Shown: one piece after another, positions 1 to 13,414 of the stretch | Numbering within the stretch: the stretch's first letter is position 1 | Layout of the letters: the number at the start of each line of letters is the position of its first letter | Assembly: GCF_000721235.1 (NCBI RefSeq) | Contig: NZ_JOFH01000068.1 | Coordinates: 1-13,414, forward strand | DNA from: Streptomyces olivaceus | GTDB lineage: Bacteria; Actinomycetota; Actinomycetes; Streptomycetales; Streptomycetaceae | Length of the DNA: 13,414 nucleotides | Direction of reading: 5' to 3' | Made by a program: the position numbers and the translations under genes | Notes under the pieces: model-generated | The model's database searches: none | The model's input: the letters and a program-made list of their open reading frames with translations, nothing else | Told to the model about the DNA's origin: nothing

Positions 1-6568
<6,568 letters not shown>

Positions 6569-6574
6569 GTGCAC

Positions 6575-6580
6575 TCCTCC
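6575..6580 (-). promoter_or_regulatory. Ribosome binding site of the NRPS gene
   Basis: The minus strand reads GGAGGA here, followed by six bases and then GTG at 6568. A second in-frame GTG at 6574 directly abuts GGAGGA and is too close to be used, so this site decides the start. Confidence 0.8.
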
Positions 6581-6790
6581 ATGCGGGCTGGGCCGTCGGT
6601 CGTGTCCGCGCGGGCCGTCCACGGAGCGCTTCGCGGCCCTGTGCGGGCAGTAGTGATGGTGCTGAGGAGCGGCGGACACCGGCATCGGTGGGAGCCACAG
6701 TTACGAGCGGCACGGGTGCGCGGGCACCGGGCGGCGGAGCGGGTCGTCCGGTCGCGGGCGACGGTGTGCCCGTAACGGCGGGGATCGTCG

Positions 6791-6819
6791 TTGCCGCCCG
6801 GTTCGTGCCCGCCTAGCGT
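6791..6819 (+). promoter_or_regulatory. Probable housekeeping-type promoter for the methyltransferase
   Basis: TTGCCG (6791-6796) and TAGCGT (6814-6819) are separated by exactly 17 bases, close to the Streptomyces HrdB-type consensus TTGACn-17-TAGnnT. Initiation would fall near 6826, leaving a leader of about 45 bases before the ATG. This gives the methyltransferase its own promoter, independent of the two megasynthase genes. Confidence 0.55.
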
Positions 6820-6861
6820 GCCGGGACCACCGTGGCGTGCCGGCCGACGCCTTTCCTTCCC

Positions 6862-6866
6862 GGGAG
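6862..6866 (+). promoter_or_regulatory. Ribosome binding site of the methyltransferase
   Basis: GGGAG lies four bases before the ATG at 6871. The spacing is slightly short, but it is the only purine-rich site near a start and supports ATG 6871 over the upstream in-frame GTG at 6832, which has none. Confidence 0.6.
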
Positions 6867-6870
6867 AACG

Positions 6871-7932
6871 ATGAAGAACGCCGTCCACGAAGACGCTCAC
6901 GAGGACGACCCGGTCCTCGAACGCTTCCACTTCCTCGTCAACGCTCCGGCGCTGTTCAACGCCGTCACCACCGCCGCCGAGCTGAGGATCTTCGCCTTCC
7001 TGTCGGGAAGTCCCGGCGCGAGTGCGGCGGAGATCCGGTCGTTCTGCGGTCTGCCCGCGCACCAGTTGCGGGTGCTGCTCCAGGCGGTGTGCACGACGGG
7101 GCTGCTGGAGCGGCGGGGCGGTGTCTACCACAACTCGTCCGTCGCCGAGGAGCTGCTGGCCGCGGACGAGGAGCCGGACAGCTGGAGTCACATTCTGACC
7201 GGCTGGAAGGAGGTCTACTATCCCGCGTTCGCGGACATGACGGCGGCGCTGCGGGCGGGCACCAACACCGCCCTGTCGGCGCATCCCGGCGACGAGCCGA
7301 CCCTGTACGGGCGGCTGGCCCGCAATCCTCCGCTGGAGGAGGTCTTCCACCGGGCGATGACAGCGTTCACGCTGCGTTCGGTGGACGCGCTGATCGGGCA
7401 GCCGGTCTTCGAGGACGTGCGGCACGTGCTCGACGTGGGCGGCGGCGACGGCAGCACCTCGGCGAGGCTGGTCGCACGCCATCCGCGGCTCAGGACGACG
7501 GTGTTCGACATGCCGAGCGTCTCCCGGCTCGCGTCCGGGGCTGAGGCGGGGGCGCGGTCGGAGCGGGTGAGTGTGGTGCCCGGTGACATGTTCACCGATC
7601 CGTTCCCCGAGGGGCCGGACGCCGTGCTCTTCAGCCATGTGCTGGAGATCTTCGACGAGGAGGCGATCCTGCTCCTGCTGAAGAAGGCGTACGACGCCCT
7701 GCCCGTGGGCGGCAGGGTCATGGTGTACGGCTACAACGTCTCCGACGACGAGACGGACGGCGTGTTCGGCGCCCGGCTCGGGCTGTACTTCAACGTGCTG
7801 GCGAGCGGCCGGGGCATGGCCTATCCGGCGCGCGACTACGAACGCTGGCTGACCGAGGCCGGGTTCGGCGAGGTCGGGACCGTTCCGGGGCTGCCCTACG
7901 AGCACGGGCTGAGCCTGGGCGTCAAGCGCTGA
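6871..7932 (+). CDS. SAM-dependent methyltransferase, O-methyltransferase family 2 fold
   Basis: Cytosolic methyltransferase of 353 residues, a normal length for the two-domain family. Residues about 10-100 form the winged-helix dimerisation domain (FHFLVNAPALFNAV..., then a helix-turn-helix-like GLPAHQLRVLLQAV). The C-terminal half is the Rossmann SAM-binding domain: glycine-rich motif LDVGGGDGS starts at residue 187, the acidic strand end VFDMPSV follows, then GDMFTDPFPEG near 237 and the post-motif ALPVGGRVMVYGYN. At the place where classical members have the general base in an LHDW motif, this protein reads VLEIFDEE, with Glu259 for His. It could therefore be an O-methyltransferase with different chemistry or a C-methyltransferase of an aromatic or keto substrate. 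It lies on the opposite strand to both megasynthases, with its own promoter, and shares a terminator with the PKS. The family is sure; the substrate is unknown. Confidence 0.93.
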   Translation: MKNAVHEDAHEDDPVLERFHFLVNAPALFNAVTTAAELRIFAFLSGSPGASAAEIRSFCGLPAHQLRVLLQAVCTTGLLERRGGVYHNSSVAEELLAADEEPDSWSHILTGWKEVYYPAFADMTAALRAGTNTALSAHPGDEPTLYGRLARNPPLEEVFHRAMTAFTLRSVDALIGQPVFEDVRHVLDVGGGDGSTSARLVARHPRLRTTVFDMPSVSRLASGAEAGARSERVSVVPGDMFTDPFPEGPDAVLFSHVLEIFDEEAILLLLKKAYDALPVGGRVMVYGYNVSDDETDGVFGARLGLYFNVLASGRGMAYPARDYERWLTEAGFGEVGTVPGLPYEHGLSLGVKR

Positions 7933-7988
7933 CCGTACGCACGCGGGCGGGGCCGGCCTCCGGGTCGGCCCCGCCCGCGTGCGTACGG
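7933..7988. terminator. Bidirectional terminator, 26-bp stem, 4-base loop
   Basis: A near-perfect inverted repeat pairs 7933-7958 with 7963-7988 around the loop TCCG. Twenty-five of 26 positions are Watson-Crick pairs; 7956/7965 is a G-U wobble in plus-strand RNA and a C-A mismatch in minus-strand RNA. It starts at the base after the methyltransferase stop and ends four bases before the last base of the PKS stop codon. The stem is very GC-rich and there is no U tract, as is common for actinomycete terminators. Its place between converging genes indicates termination in both directions. Confidence 0.92.
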
Positions 7989-7992
7989 CGTG

Positions 7993-10900
7993 TCAGTCGC
8001 GGTTCCGGGGGCGCAGCCGGGGCCGCGTGCGGGCGCGCGGGGCCGTGCAGAGGCCGAGCAGGTGGTCGGACAGGGTCTGCGGGGTGGGGCATTCGAGGAC
8101 GGTGGCGGCGCTGATCTGGAGGCCGGTCGCGGCGCCGAGACGGTTGCGCAGCCGGGTCGCGGTGAGCGAGTCGAAGCCCATCTCGACGAAGCCCCGGTCG
8201 GGGGCCACCACGGCGTCGGTGCCGTGGCCCAGCACCAGGGCGGCGTGGGTGCGTACGAGCCGCAGCATCTCGGCGCTCCGCTCGCTCGCGGGCAGCGTGC
8301 CGAGGCGGCGGCGGAACTCCTCCGGGTCCTCGGCGCTGGTGTCCTCGCGCGCGGATCCGGTACCGCGCACGGCGTCGCGCAGCGCGGGAACGCCGTCGAA
8401 CAGCCTGGCCGTCGGCCGCGCTCCGGGCGTGGCGGCGGCGTGGGCCGCGACGCGTTCCCAGTCGGCGTCGAAGACGGCGGTCCCGGTCTCCCGGGCGCGG
8501 ACGGCCCGGCCGACGGCCCGCAGGGCGAGGTCCGGGCGCATCGGGAGCAGGCCGCCGTCCCGGGCCGCGGTGTCCTCCGTGGTGTCCTCAGCGGGTTCCG
8601 CACCGGCCCACGGGCCCAGCGCGACGCGGGTCACGGGCAGTCCGGCGCTTCGGCGCTCCTCGGCCAGGGCGTCCAGGAGGGCGTCGGCCAGGGCCGGTCC
8701 GGCCCGCCCGGGGGCGCCGACGGTGGCGGCGAGGGTGGTGAGGAGGACGAAGGCCGCCGGTTCGGTCCGGTCGCGGGTGAGGTCGTGCAGGTGCCGGGCG
8801 GCCCGGGCATCGGCCCGCAGCGTCTCCTGGAGCCCGGGGGCGGTGTGCTGGGCGAGGGTGCTGCCGCCGGACGCGGTGCGGGTGGGCACGACGACGGTGA
8901 GGGGGCCGGTCGGGGGGATGCCGTCCAGCAGGGCGGCCGCCTCGGCACGGTCGCCGAGGTCGCGGGCGGTGACATCGACGCGGGCGCCGAGTGCGGTGAG
9001 TTCGGCGCGCAGGGCCTCGGTCGCGGGCGCGGGCTCCGGGGGCGTTCCGGCCGTGGCGGTCGCTGTGTCCGCCCCGGTCGGCGCGGCCTGCGGATCCGCC
9101 GGGGCGGGGCGGGTGACGAGCAGGAGGTGTTCGGCGCCGCCGCGGGCGAGGTGCAGGGCGACCTGCCGGCCGAGGGGGCTGGTGCCGTCGGTGACGACGA
9201 CGGTGCCGGTGGGTGGCCACGGGGTGGCGGGGCCGGCGTCGACGGTCGCAGGGGCGGGGGCGGGTGCGGCGGCGGGCGCCTGGACGACGCGGCGGGCGAA
9301 GAGGCCGGCGCCGCGGACGGCGATGTCGTTCTCGAACTCGTGGCCGCTCTCCCCTTCGCCGTCGGCCGCGCTGTGCCCGAGGACCGCGGCGAGCCGGCCG
9401 CCGGTCCAGGCGTCGATCCGCTCGGGCAGGTCGACCGTGCCCGCCCAGTGCCGGGAGGACTCCAGGACGGCGACGCGTCCGAGTGCCCGCACTGCGAGTT
9501 GTTCGGGGTGGTGCACCCGCTCGGCCGGGCCGACCGCCGCGGCGGCGCGGGTGGCGTGCCACACCGGGGCCCGGCTGCCGCTCTCCTCCAGTGCGCGCAG
9601 GAGCGCCAGGGTGAGGACGGTTCCCCGGGGCAGCGCGTCGTGCGCGGGGTGCCGTCCCGGGGCCAGGGCGAACAGCGACAGGATCCCGGAGACGGGCCCG
9701 GCGTCGCCTGCCGCGGACCGGATGTGCCCGGCCAGTGCGGCGTCCCCGGCGCACGGCAGGAGGACCGGCCGCACGCCCCCGGCGGACAGTGCCGCGACGA
9801 GGCCGGTGACCCACGGGTCGTCGGCCTGCTCCGCGTGGACGGGGAGGATCCAGGTGCCGGCCGGTGCCGCCGGGGGGACGGCGGCCGTCGTCCAGGCGGT
9901 GCGGTGGCGCCATCCGTCGACTCGGGCATCGTCGTCGCGTCGCCGGCGGTAGGCGGCCAGGAGCGGCAGCAGCGTGGCCGCCGACTCGGGGTCGCCCAGG
10001 CCGAGTTCGGCGGCGAGGGCGGCGTCGTCGCCGTCGTGGGGGACGAGGCCCGCGTGCCCGGGGCCCCGGGCGCCGCCTTCCGAGGGCAGCCAGTACTCGG
10101 TCCGCTGGAAGGCGTACGTGGGCAGGTCGGCGGTGGACGGCGCGTCGTCCGGGACGCCGAGTACGGCGGACCAGTCGATGTCCGCGCCGCGTACGAAGAG
10201 CTGCCCCACGGTCTGGGTCAGGGCGGCTGCCTCGTCCTCCGCCGCGTGCCCTGCGTCCCCTGCGTGCTCCGCCTTCTTCGCGCGCAGCGTGGGGATGAAC
10301 TCGGCTTCGGGGGCGCTGTCCTGGCCCATGGCGGACAGTACGGCGTCGGGGCCGATCTCGAGGAAGGTGGTCACGCCCCGGGCGGCCAGCGCGGCGACCC
10401 CGTCGGCGAAGCGGACCGGTTCCCGCACGTGCCGCACCCAGTGCTCCGGCTCGACCGGCCGGTCCGAGGGCAGGAAGTCGCCCGTCAGGTGGGACATGAC
10501 CGGGATCTCGGGCGCGGCAGCGGCGAGGCCGGCCAGTTCGGCGCGCAGGGGGGCCAGCACGGGCTCCATCAGCGGCGAGTGGAAGGCGTGGGAGACGGTC
10601 AGCCGACGCGTCCGCGCGCCGCGCTGTTCGAGCCGGCCGACGATCTCGTCGACGGCGTCCGCCGCTCCGGACAGGACGACGGAGTCGGGGCCGTTGACGG
10701 CCGCCAGGCCGACCTCGTGGGAGCGGCCGGCCAGCAGCGGCTCGACCTCGGCCTCGGGCAGCCGTACGGCGACCATCGCGCCGTCTTCGGGCAGGCTCCG
10801 CATGAGCCGGCCGCGGGCGGCGACGAGCGTGCACGCGTCGGCGAGGGTGAGGGCACCGGCGACGTGGGCCGCGGTGATCTCGCCGACGGAGTGGCCCGCG

Positions 10901-13414
10901 ACCGCGTCGGGGCGCAGGCCCCAGGAGGCGAGGAGCCGGTACAGCGCGACCTCGACCGCGAACAGCGCGCACTGGGCGTGGAGCGTCCCGGTGAGGGTGC
11001 GTGCGGCGGTCTCGCCGGTGTCGAAGACGACGTCCCGCAGGGGCGGTTCGTCGGGGAGCAGGGCGTCGAAGCGGGCGCAGACGGCGTCGAAGGCGGCGGC
11101 GAAGACCGGGTGGGTGCGGTGGAGCTGTCCGGCCATGCCCGCGCGCTGGCTGCCCTGGCCGGTGAACAGGACCGCCGTGCGCCCGGCCGGTGCGGCGCCC
11201 GTCACCAGGTGGGGCGCGGGCCGTCCGGCGGCGAGGGCCGCCAGTCCCGAGGCGAGGTCGTCGTGCTCCTCGCCGGTGACGACGGCCCGGTGGGTGAACG
11301 GCGACCGCCGGGTGGCGAGCGCGACGGCCAGGTCGCGCGGGGCGGGGGCGGCGCCGGGCGGCTGCTGCCGCAGGTGCGCGAGGAGGCGGCGGGCCTGGTC
11401 GCGCAGCGCGGCCGGGGAGTGCCCGGAGAGCACCCACGGCAGGGCGCGGACCGGGAGGCCCCCGGAGGCGCCGGGGGTGGCCGCGGTGTCCGGTGCGGGC
11501 CGGCGCTCCCGCGGCGCCTCCTCGATGATCACGTGGGCGTTGGTGCCGCTGATGCCGAACGAGGACACGCCGGCGCGCCGGGGCCGTTCGCCGGCGGGCC
11601 AGGCGACGGGGTCGCGCAGCAGCTCGACGTCGCCGCTCGTCCAGTCGACGTGGTCCGACGGCTTGTCGAGGTGCAGGGAGCGGGGCAGTACGGCGTGGTG
11701 CAGCGCCTGCACCATCTTGATGACACCGGCCGCCCCGGCGGCGGCCTGCGTGTGCCCGATGTTGGACTTCACCGAGCCGAGCCGTACCGGGACCCGGTCG
11801 GCGCGGTCGGCGCCGTAGGTGGCGAGGACGGCCTGTGCCTCGATCGGGTCGCCGAGCCGGGTGCCGGTGCCGTGCGCCTCCACGGCGTCGATGTCGGAGG
11901 TGGTGAGGCGGGCGTCGGCGAGGGCGGCGCGGATGACGCGCTGCTGGGACGGTCCGTTGGGGGCGGAGAGGCCGTTGGAGGCGCCGTCCTGGTTGGTCGC
12001 CGTACCGCGCACCAGGGCGAGGACGGGGTGGCCGCTCCGGCGTGCGTCGGAGAGCCGTTCCACCAGCAGGACGCCCGCGCCCTCGGCGAGCGAGGTTCCG
12101 TCCGCCGCCTCGGCGAACGGCTTGCAGCGCCCGTCCGGTGCCAGGCCGCGCTGCCGGCTGAAGCCCATGAGGGCGCCCGGACCCGGCATCACCGCGACTC
12201 CCCCGGCCAGGGCGAGGTCGCACTCGCCCGCCCGCAGCGCCCGGACGGCCAGGTGCAGGGCGACGAGGGAGGACGAGCAGGCGGTGTCGACGGTGACGGC
12301 CGGGCCTTCGAGGCCCAGGACGTAGGCGATCCGTCCGGACACCACGCTGCCGGCGGTGCCGGTGATGAGGTGGCCCTCGGTGCCTTGTCCGGCCTGGTGG
12401 AGGCGGGGGCCGTACTCCTGGTAGTGCGAGCCGACGAACACCCCGGTCCGGCTGCCGCGCAGGGACGCCGGGACGATGCCGGCCCGTTCGACGGCCTCCC
12501 AGCCCGTTTCCAGGAGCAGTCGCTGCTGGGGGTCGGTGGCCAGGGCCTCCACCGGCGAGATGCCGAAGAACTCGGCGTCGAAGCGCCCGGCGTCGTGCAG
12601 GAAGCCGCCCTCGCGGACGTAGGCCCGGCCGGGTGTGTCGGGGTCGGGGTCGTACAGGGTGTCGAGGTCCCAGCCCCGGTTGGCGGGCAGCGGGCCGATG
12701 GCGTCGCCGCCGGAGTCGACGAGCCGCCACAGGTCCTCGGGGGTGGTCACGCCTCCGGGGTAGCGGCAGGCCATGCCCACGATGGCGATCGGGTCGTCGG
12801 ACGTGGACGTACCGGGTGCCTCGTGGCCGTCCCGGCCGGGCGCGGTGGCCGTGGGCTCCGCCTCGTCGGCCTCCGCTCCGAGGACTTCGCCGAGGAGGTG
12901 CCCGGCGAGGGCGGAGCAGTTGGGGTGGTCGAAGGCCAGCGTCGCGGGCAGCCGCAGTCCCGTGGCGGCGCCGAGCCGGTTGCGCAGGTCGACGGCGGTG
13001 AGCGAGTCGAGGCCGAGGTCCCTGAACGCCCGGTCCGGCGCGATCGTGCCGGCGTCCGCGTGCCCGAGCACGGTGGTCACCTGGGCGCGGACCAGGTCGA
13101 GGAGGGTGGCCCGGCGTCCGGCGGGCGGCTGCCGGAGCAGGGAGTCCCGCAGCGCCGTGCCCCGGTCTCCGGTGCCGGGGGCGGCGTCGGTCAGGCTGCG
13201 GCGCCGGGGTGCGGCGGGTTTCCGGGCGAGGCCGCGCAGCAGGGGGTGGTCGGCGGCGTCGCCGGCCGCGAGGGAGCGGGGGTCGAGGCACGCGGCCAGG
13301 ACCGCGCTCTCGGGGGACCGTTCGGCGGTGTCGAGGAGTCGCAGCCCGTCTTCCGTCGACATCGGCAGCACACCCATACGACGCATCCGCGCCAGATCCG
13401 ACCGCTCCAGACCC
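7993..13414 (-). CDS. Modular type I polyketide synthase, C-terminal part: (KR)-ACP-KS-AT-KR0-ACP
   Basis: Cytosolic megasynthase that extends a polyketide chain; 1806 residues are visible and the 5' end lies beyond the window. The ATG at 13386 is not the start: the nine codons before it remain open and read GLERSDLAR, which continues into RMRRMGVLPMS, the familiar C-terminal stretch of a PKS ketoreductase. Domains follow as KR tail, ACP, KS, AT, degenerate KR and ACP, so at least two modules are represented. The protein ends 57 residues after the last phosphopantetheine Ser with an arginine-rich tail. It has no thioesterase and no recognisable coiled-coil docking region, so the chain must pass to another enzyme. 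The nearest same-strand candidate is the NRPS, which starts with a C domain. No TTA codon was seen by eye. Family assignment is certain; the chain length and product are unknown. Confidence 0.97.
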   Translation of the reverse strand, partial: GLERSDLARMRRMGVLPMSTEDGLRLLDTAERSPESAVLAACLDPRSLAAGDAADHPLLRGLARKPAAPRRRSLTDAAPGTGDRGTALRDSLLRQPPAGRRATLLDLVRAQVTTVLGHADAGTIAPDRAFRDLGLDSLTAVDLRNRLGAATGLRLPATLAFDHPNCSALAGHLLGEVLGAEADEAEPTATAPGRDGHEAPGTSTSDDPIAIVGMACRYPGGVTTPEDLWRLVDSGGDAIGPLPANRGWDLDTLYDPDPDTPGRAYVREGGFLHDAGRFDAEFFGISPVEALATDPQQRLLLETGWEAVERAGIVPASLRGSRTGVFVGSHYQEYGPRLHQAGQGTEGHLITGTAGSVVSGRIAYVLGLEGPAVTVDTACSSSLVALHLAVRALRAGECDLALAGGVAVMPGPGALMGFSRQRGLAPDGRCKPFAEAADGTSLAEGAGVLLVERLSDARRSGHPVLALVRGTATNQDGASNGLSAPNGPSQQRVIRAALADARLTTSDIDAVEAHGTGTRLGDPIEAQAVLATYGADRADRVPVRLGSVKSNIGHTQAAAGAAGVIKMVQALHHAVLPRSLHLDKPSDHVDWTSGDVELLRDPVAWPAGERPRRAGVSSFGISGTNAHVIIEEAPRERRPAPDTAATPGASGGLPVRALPWVLSGHSPAALRDQARRLLAHLRQQPPGAAPAPRDLAVALATRRSPFTHRAVVTGEEHDDLASGLAALAAGRPAPHLVTGAAPAGRTAVLFTGQGSQRAGMAGQLHRTHPVFAAAFDAVCARFDALLPDEPPLRDVVFDTGETAARTLTGTLHAQCALFAVEVALYRLLASWGLRPDAVAGHSVGEITAAHVAGALTLADACTLVAARGRLMRSLPEDGAMVAVRLPEAEVEPLLAGRSHEVGLAAVNGPDSVVLSGAADAVDEIVGRLEQRGARTRRLTVSHAFHSPLMEPVLAPLRAELAGLAAAAPEIPVMSHLTGDFLPSDRPVEPEHWVRHVREPVRFADGVAALAARGVTTFLEIGPDAVLSAMGQDSAPEAEFIPTLRAKKAEHAGDAGHAAEDEAAALTQTVGQLFVRGADIDWSAVLGVPDDAPSTADLPTYAFQRTEYWLPSEGGARGPGHAGLVPHDGDDAALAAELGLGDPESAATLLPLLAAYRRRRDDDARVDGWRHRTAWTTAAVPPAAPAGTWILPVHAEQADDPWVTGLVAALSAGGVRPVLLPCAGDAALAGHIRSAAGDAGPVSGILSLFALAPGRHPAHDALPRGTVLTLALLRALEESGSRAPVWHATRAAAAVGPAERVHHPEQLAVRALGRVAVLESSRHWAGTVDLPERIDAWTGGRLAAVLGHSAADGEGESGHEFENDIAVRGAGLFARRVVQAPAAAPAPAPATVDAGPATPWPPTGTVVVTDGTSPLGRQVALHLARGGAEHLLLVTRPAPADPQAAPTGADTATATAGTPPEPAPATEALRAELTALGARVDVTARDLGDRAEAAALLDGIPPTGPLTVVVPTRTASGGSTLAQHTAPGLQETLRADARAARHLHDLTRDRTEPAAFVLLTTLAATVGAPGRAGPALADALLDALAEERRSAGLPVTRVALGPWAGAEPAEDTTEDTAARDGGLLPMRPDLALRAVGRAVRARETGTAVFDADWERVAAHAAATPGARPTARLFDGVPALRDAVRGTGSAREDTSAEDPEEFRRRLGTLPASERSAEMLRLVRTHAALVLGHGTDAVVAPDRGFVEMGFDSLTATRLRNRLGAATGLQISAATVLECPTPQTLSDHLLGLCTAPRARTRPRLRPRNRD
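7996..12801 (-). other. Terminal PKS module: KS-AT(malonyl)-KR0-ACP
   Basis: Residues are numbered from the Met at 13386. The KS (about 196-625) has the active Cys370 in DTACSSS, His505 in HGTGT and His545 in KSNIGH, so it should condense. The AT (about 736-1035) has GHSVGE with Ser833. Its HAFH motif at 933-936 is the malonyl-CoA signature; methylmalonyl domains have YASH. The usual post-AT motif LPTYAFQRTEYWL follows at 1088-1100. There is no DH or ER between the AT and the KR region. The closing ACP has MGFDSLTATRLRNRL with Ser1740 (codon 8167-8169). The module should add one malonate-derived C2 unit and leave the beta-keto group in place, because its KR is dead. Confidence 0.88.
8587..9924 (-). 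other. Degenerate, catalytically dead ketoreductase domain (KR0)
   Basis: Both KR subdomains are still present in frame: the structural half near residue 1158 (GWRHRTAWTT) and the Rossmann half near 1394 (residues numbered from the Met at 13386). The NADPH loop, normally TGGTGALG, reads TDGTSPLG (1399-1406). The catalytic Lys position in the LRPK-like string is Asp1526. The catalytic Ser region reads LLTTLA (1548-1553). In the segment matching GQGNYAAANAFLDAL, the Tyr is Pro1564 and the Asn is Asp. With cofactor loop, Lys, Ser, Tyr and Asn all altered, reduction is not expected. The fold is evidently kept, probably to hold the module together. Confidence 0.85.
12802..13414 (-). other. Tail of the preceding PKS module: KR end and ACP
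   Basis: Numbering from the Met at 13386, residues up to about 60 are the C-terminal end of a KR. The catalytic part is outside the window, so its activity and stereochemistry cannot be judged. The ACP (about 95-167) carries LGLDSLTAVDLRNRL with the phosphopantetheine Ser at residue 128 (codon 13003-13005). A linker rich in Ala, Gly and Glu (about 168-195) then leads into the KS. No DH or ER can be excluded for this module because its N-terminal part is not visible. Confidence 0.9.

Larger units (their letters stand above)
6569..6870. other. Divergent intergenic region between NRPS and methyltransferase
   Basis: This 302-base non-coding stretch separates the NRPS start from the methyltransferase start, so it must hold signals for both directions. 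The plus-strand side has a convincing promoter (6791-6819) and a ribosome binding site. On the minus strand only the NRPS ribosome binding site is clear; I found no convincing -35/-10 pair for the NRPS. A short palindrome, CCGTAACGG, lies near 6770-6778 between the two genes and could be an operator half, but there is no direct support. No RNA gene or further ORF is supported here; frames crossing it are arginine-rich and have no start signals. Confidence 0.75.

Noticed and set aside
6832..6834. GTG as the methyltransferase start
   Set aside because: No ribosome binding site precedes it, it lies only about six bases after the predicted transcription start, and the extra 13 residues are not family-like.
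7993..8170. A thioesterase or reductive release domain at the PKS C-terminus
   Set aside because: Only 57 residues follow the last ACP serine and no GxSxG motif is present.
8588..13291. Second long minus-strand frame (1567 codons) overlapping the PKS
   Set aside because: Arginine/proline-rich frame shadow; the PKS frame contains every expected catalytic motif.
13384..13386. ATG as the start of the PKS protein
   Set aside because: The frame stays open to the window edge and the upstream residues continue a KR domain, so this is an internal Met.

Overview
The window looks like part of a secondary-metabolite gene cluster from a Streptomyces-like actinomycete. The evidence is very high GC with strong G/C bias at third codon positions, a GTG start with a GGAGGA ribosome binding site, long U-less inverted-repeat terminators, and large modular megasynthases. 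Species and product cannot be named from the sequence alone.

There are only three real genes, and two run off the window. (1) Positions 1-6568, minus strand: the first 2189 residues of a nonribosomal peptide synthetase (NRPS), ordered C-A-T-C-A-T and then the first residues of a third C domain. The first adenylation domain has a threonine-type pocket (DFWSVGMVHK); the second (DVWQLAAVIK) is not assigned. (2) Positions 6871-7932, plus strand: a 353-residue SAM-dependent methyltransferase of the two-domain 'O-methyltransferase family 2' type, in which the usual catalytic His is replaced by Glu. (3) Positions 7993-13414, minus strand: the C-terminal 1806 residues of a modular type I polyketide synthase (PKS). 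It holds the tail of one module (end of a KR, then ACP) and a complete last module, KS-AT-KR0-ACP, with a malonyl-type AT and a ketoreductase that has lost its nucleotide-binding and catalytic residues. There is no thioesterase.

The methyltransferase sits alone on the plus strand between the two minus-strand megasynthases. It converges on the PKS, with a 26-bp-stem inverted repeat filling nearly all of the 60-base gap. It diverges from the NRPS across a 302-base intergenic region that carries a good plus-strand promoter (TTGCCG, 17-base spacer, TAGCGT).

The simplest reading is a hybrid assembly line. The PKS ends in an ACP with no release domain, and the NRPS begins directly with a condensation domain rather than a loading A-T pair. 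The polyketide chain, with an unreduced beta-keto group from the last module, would then be passed to a threonine-like residue. The methyltransferase would modify the chain, a building block or the product. This hand-off and the methylation site are inferences from gene order and domain content.
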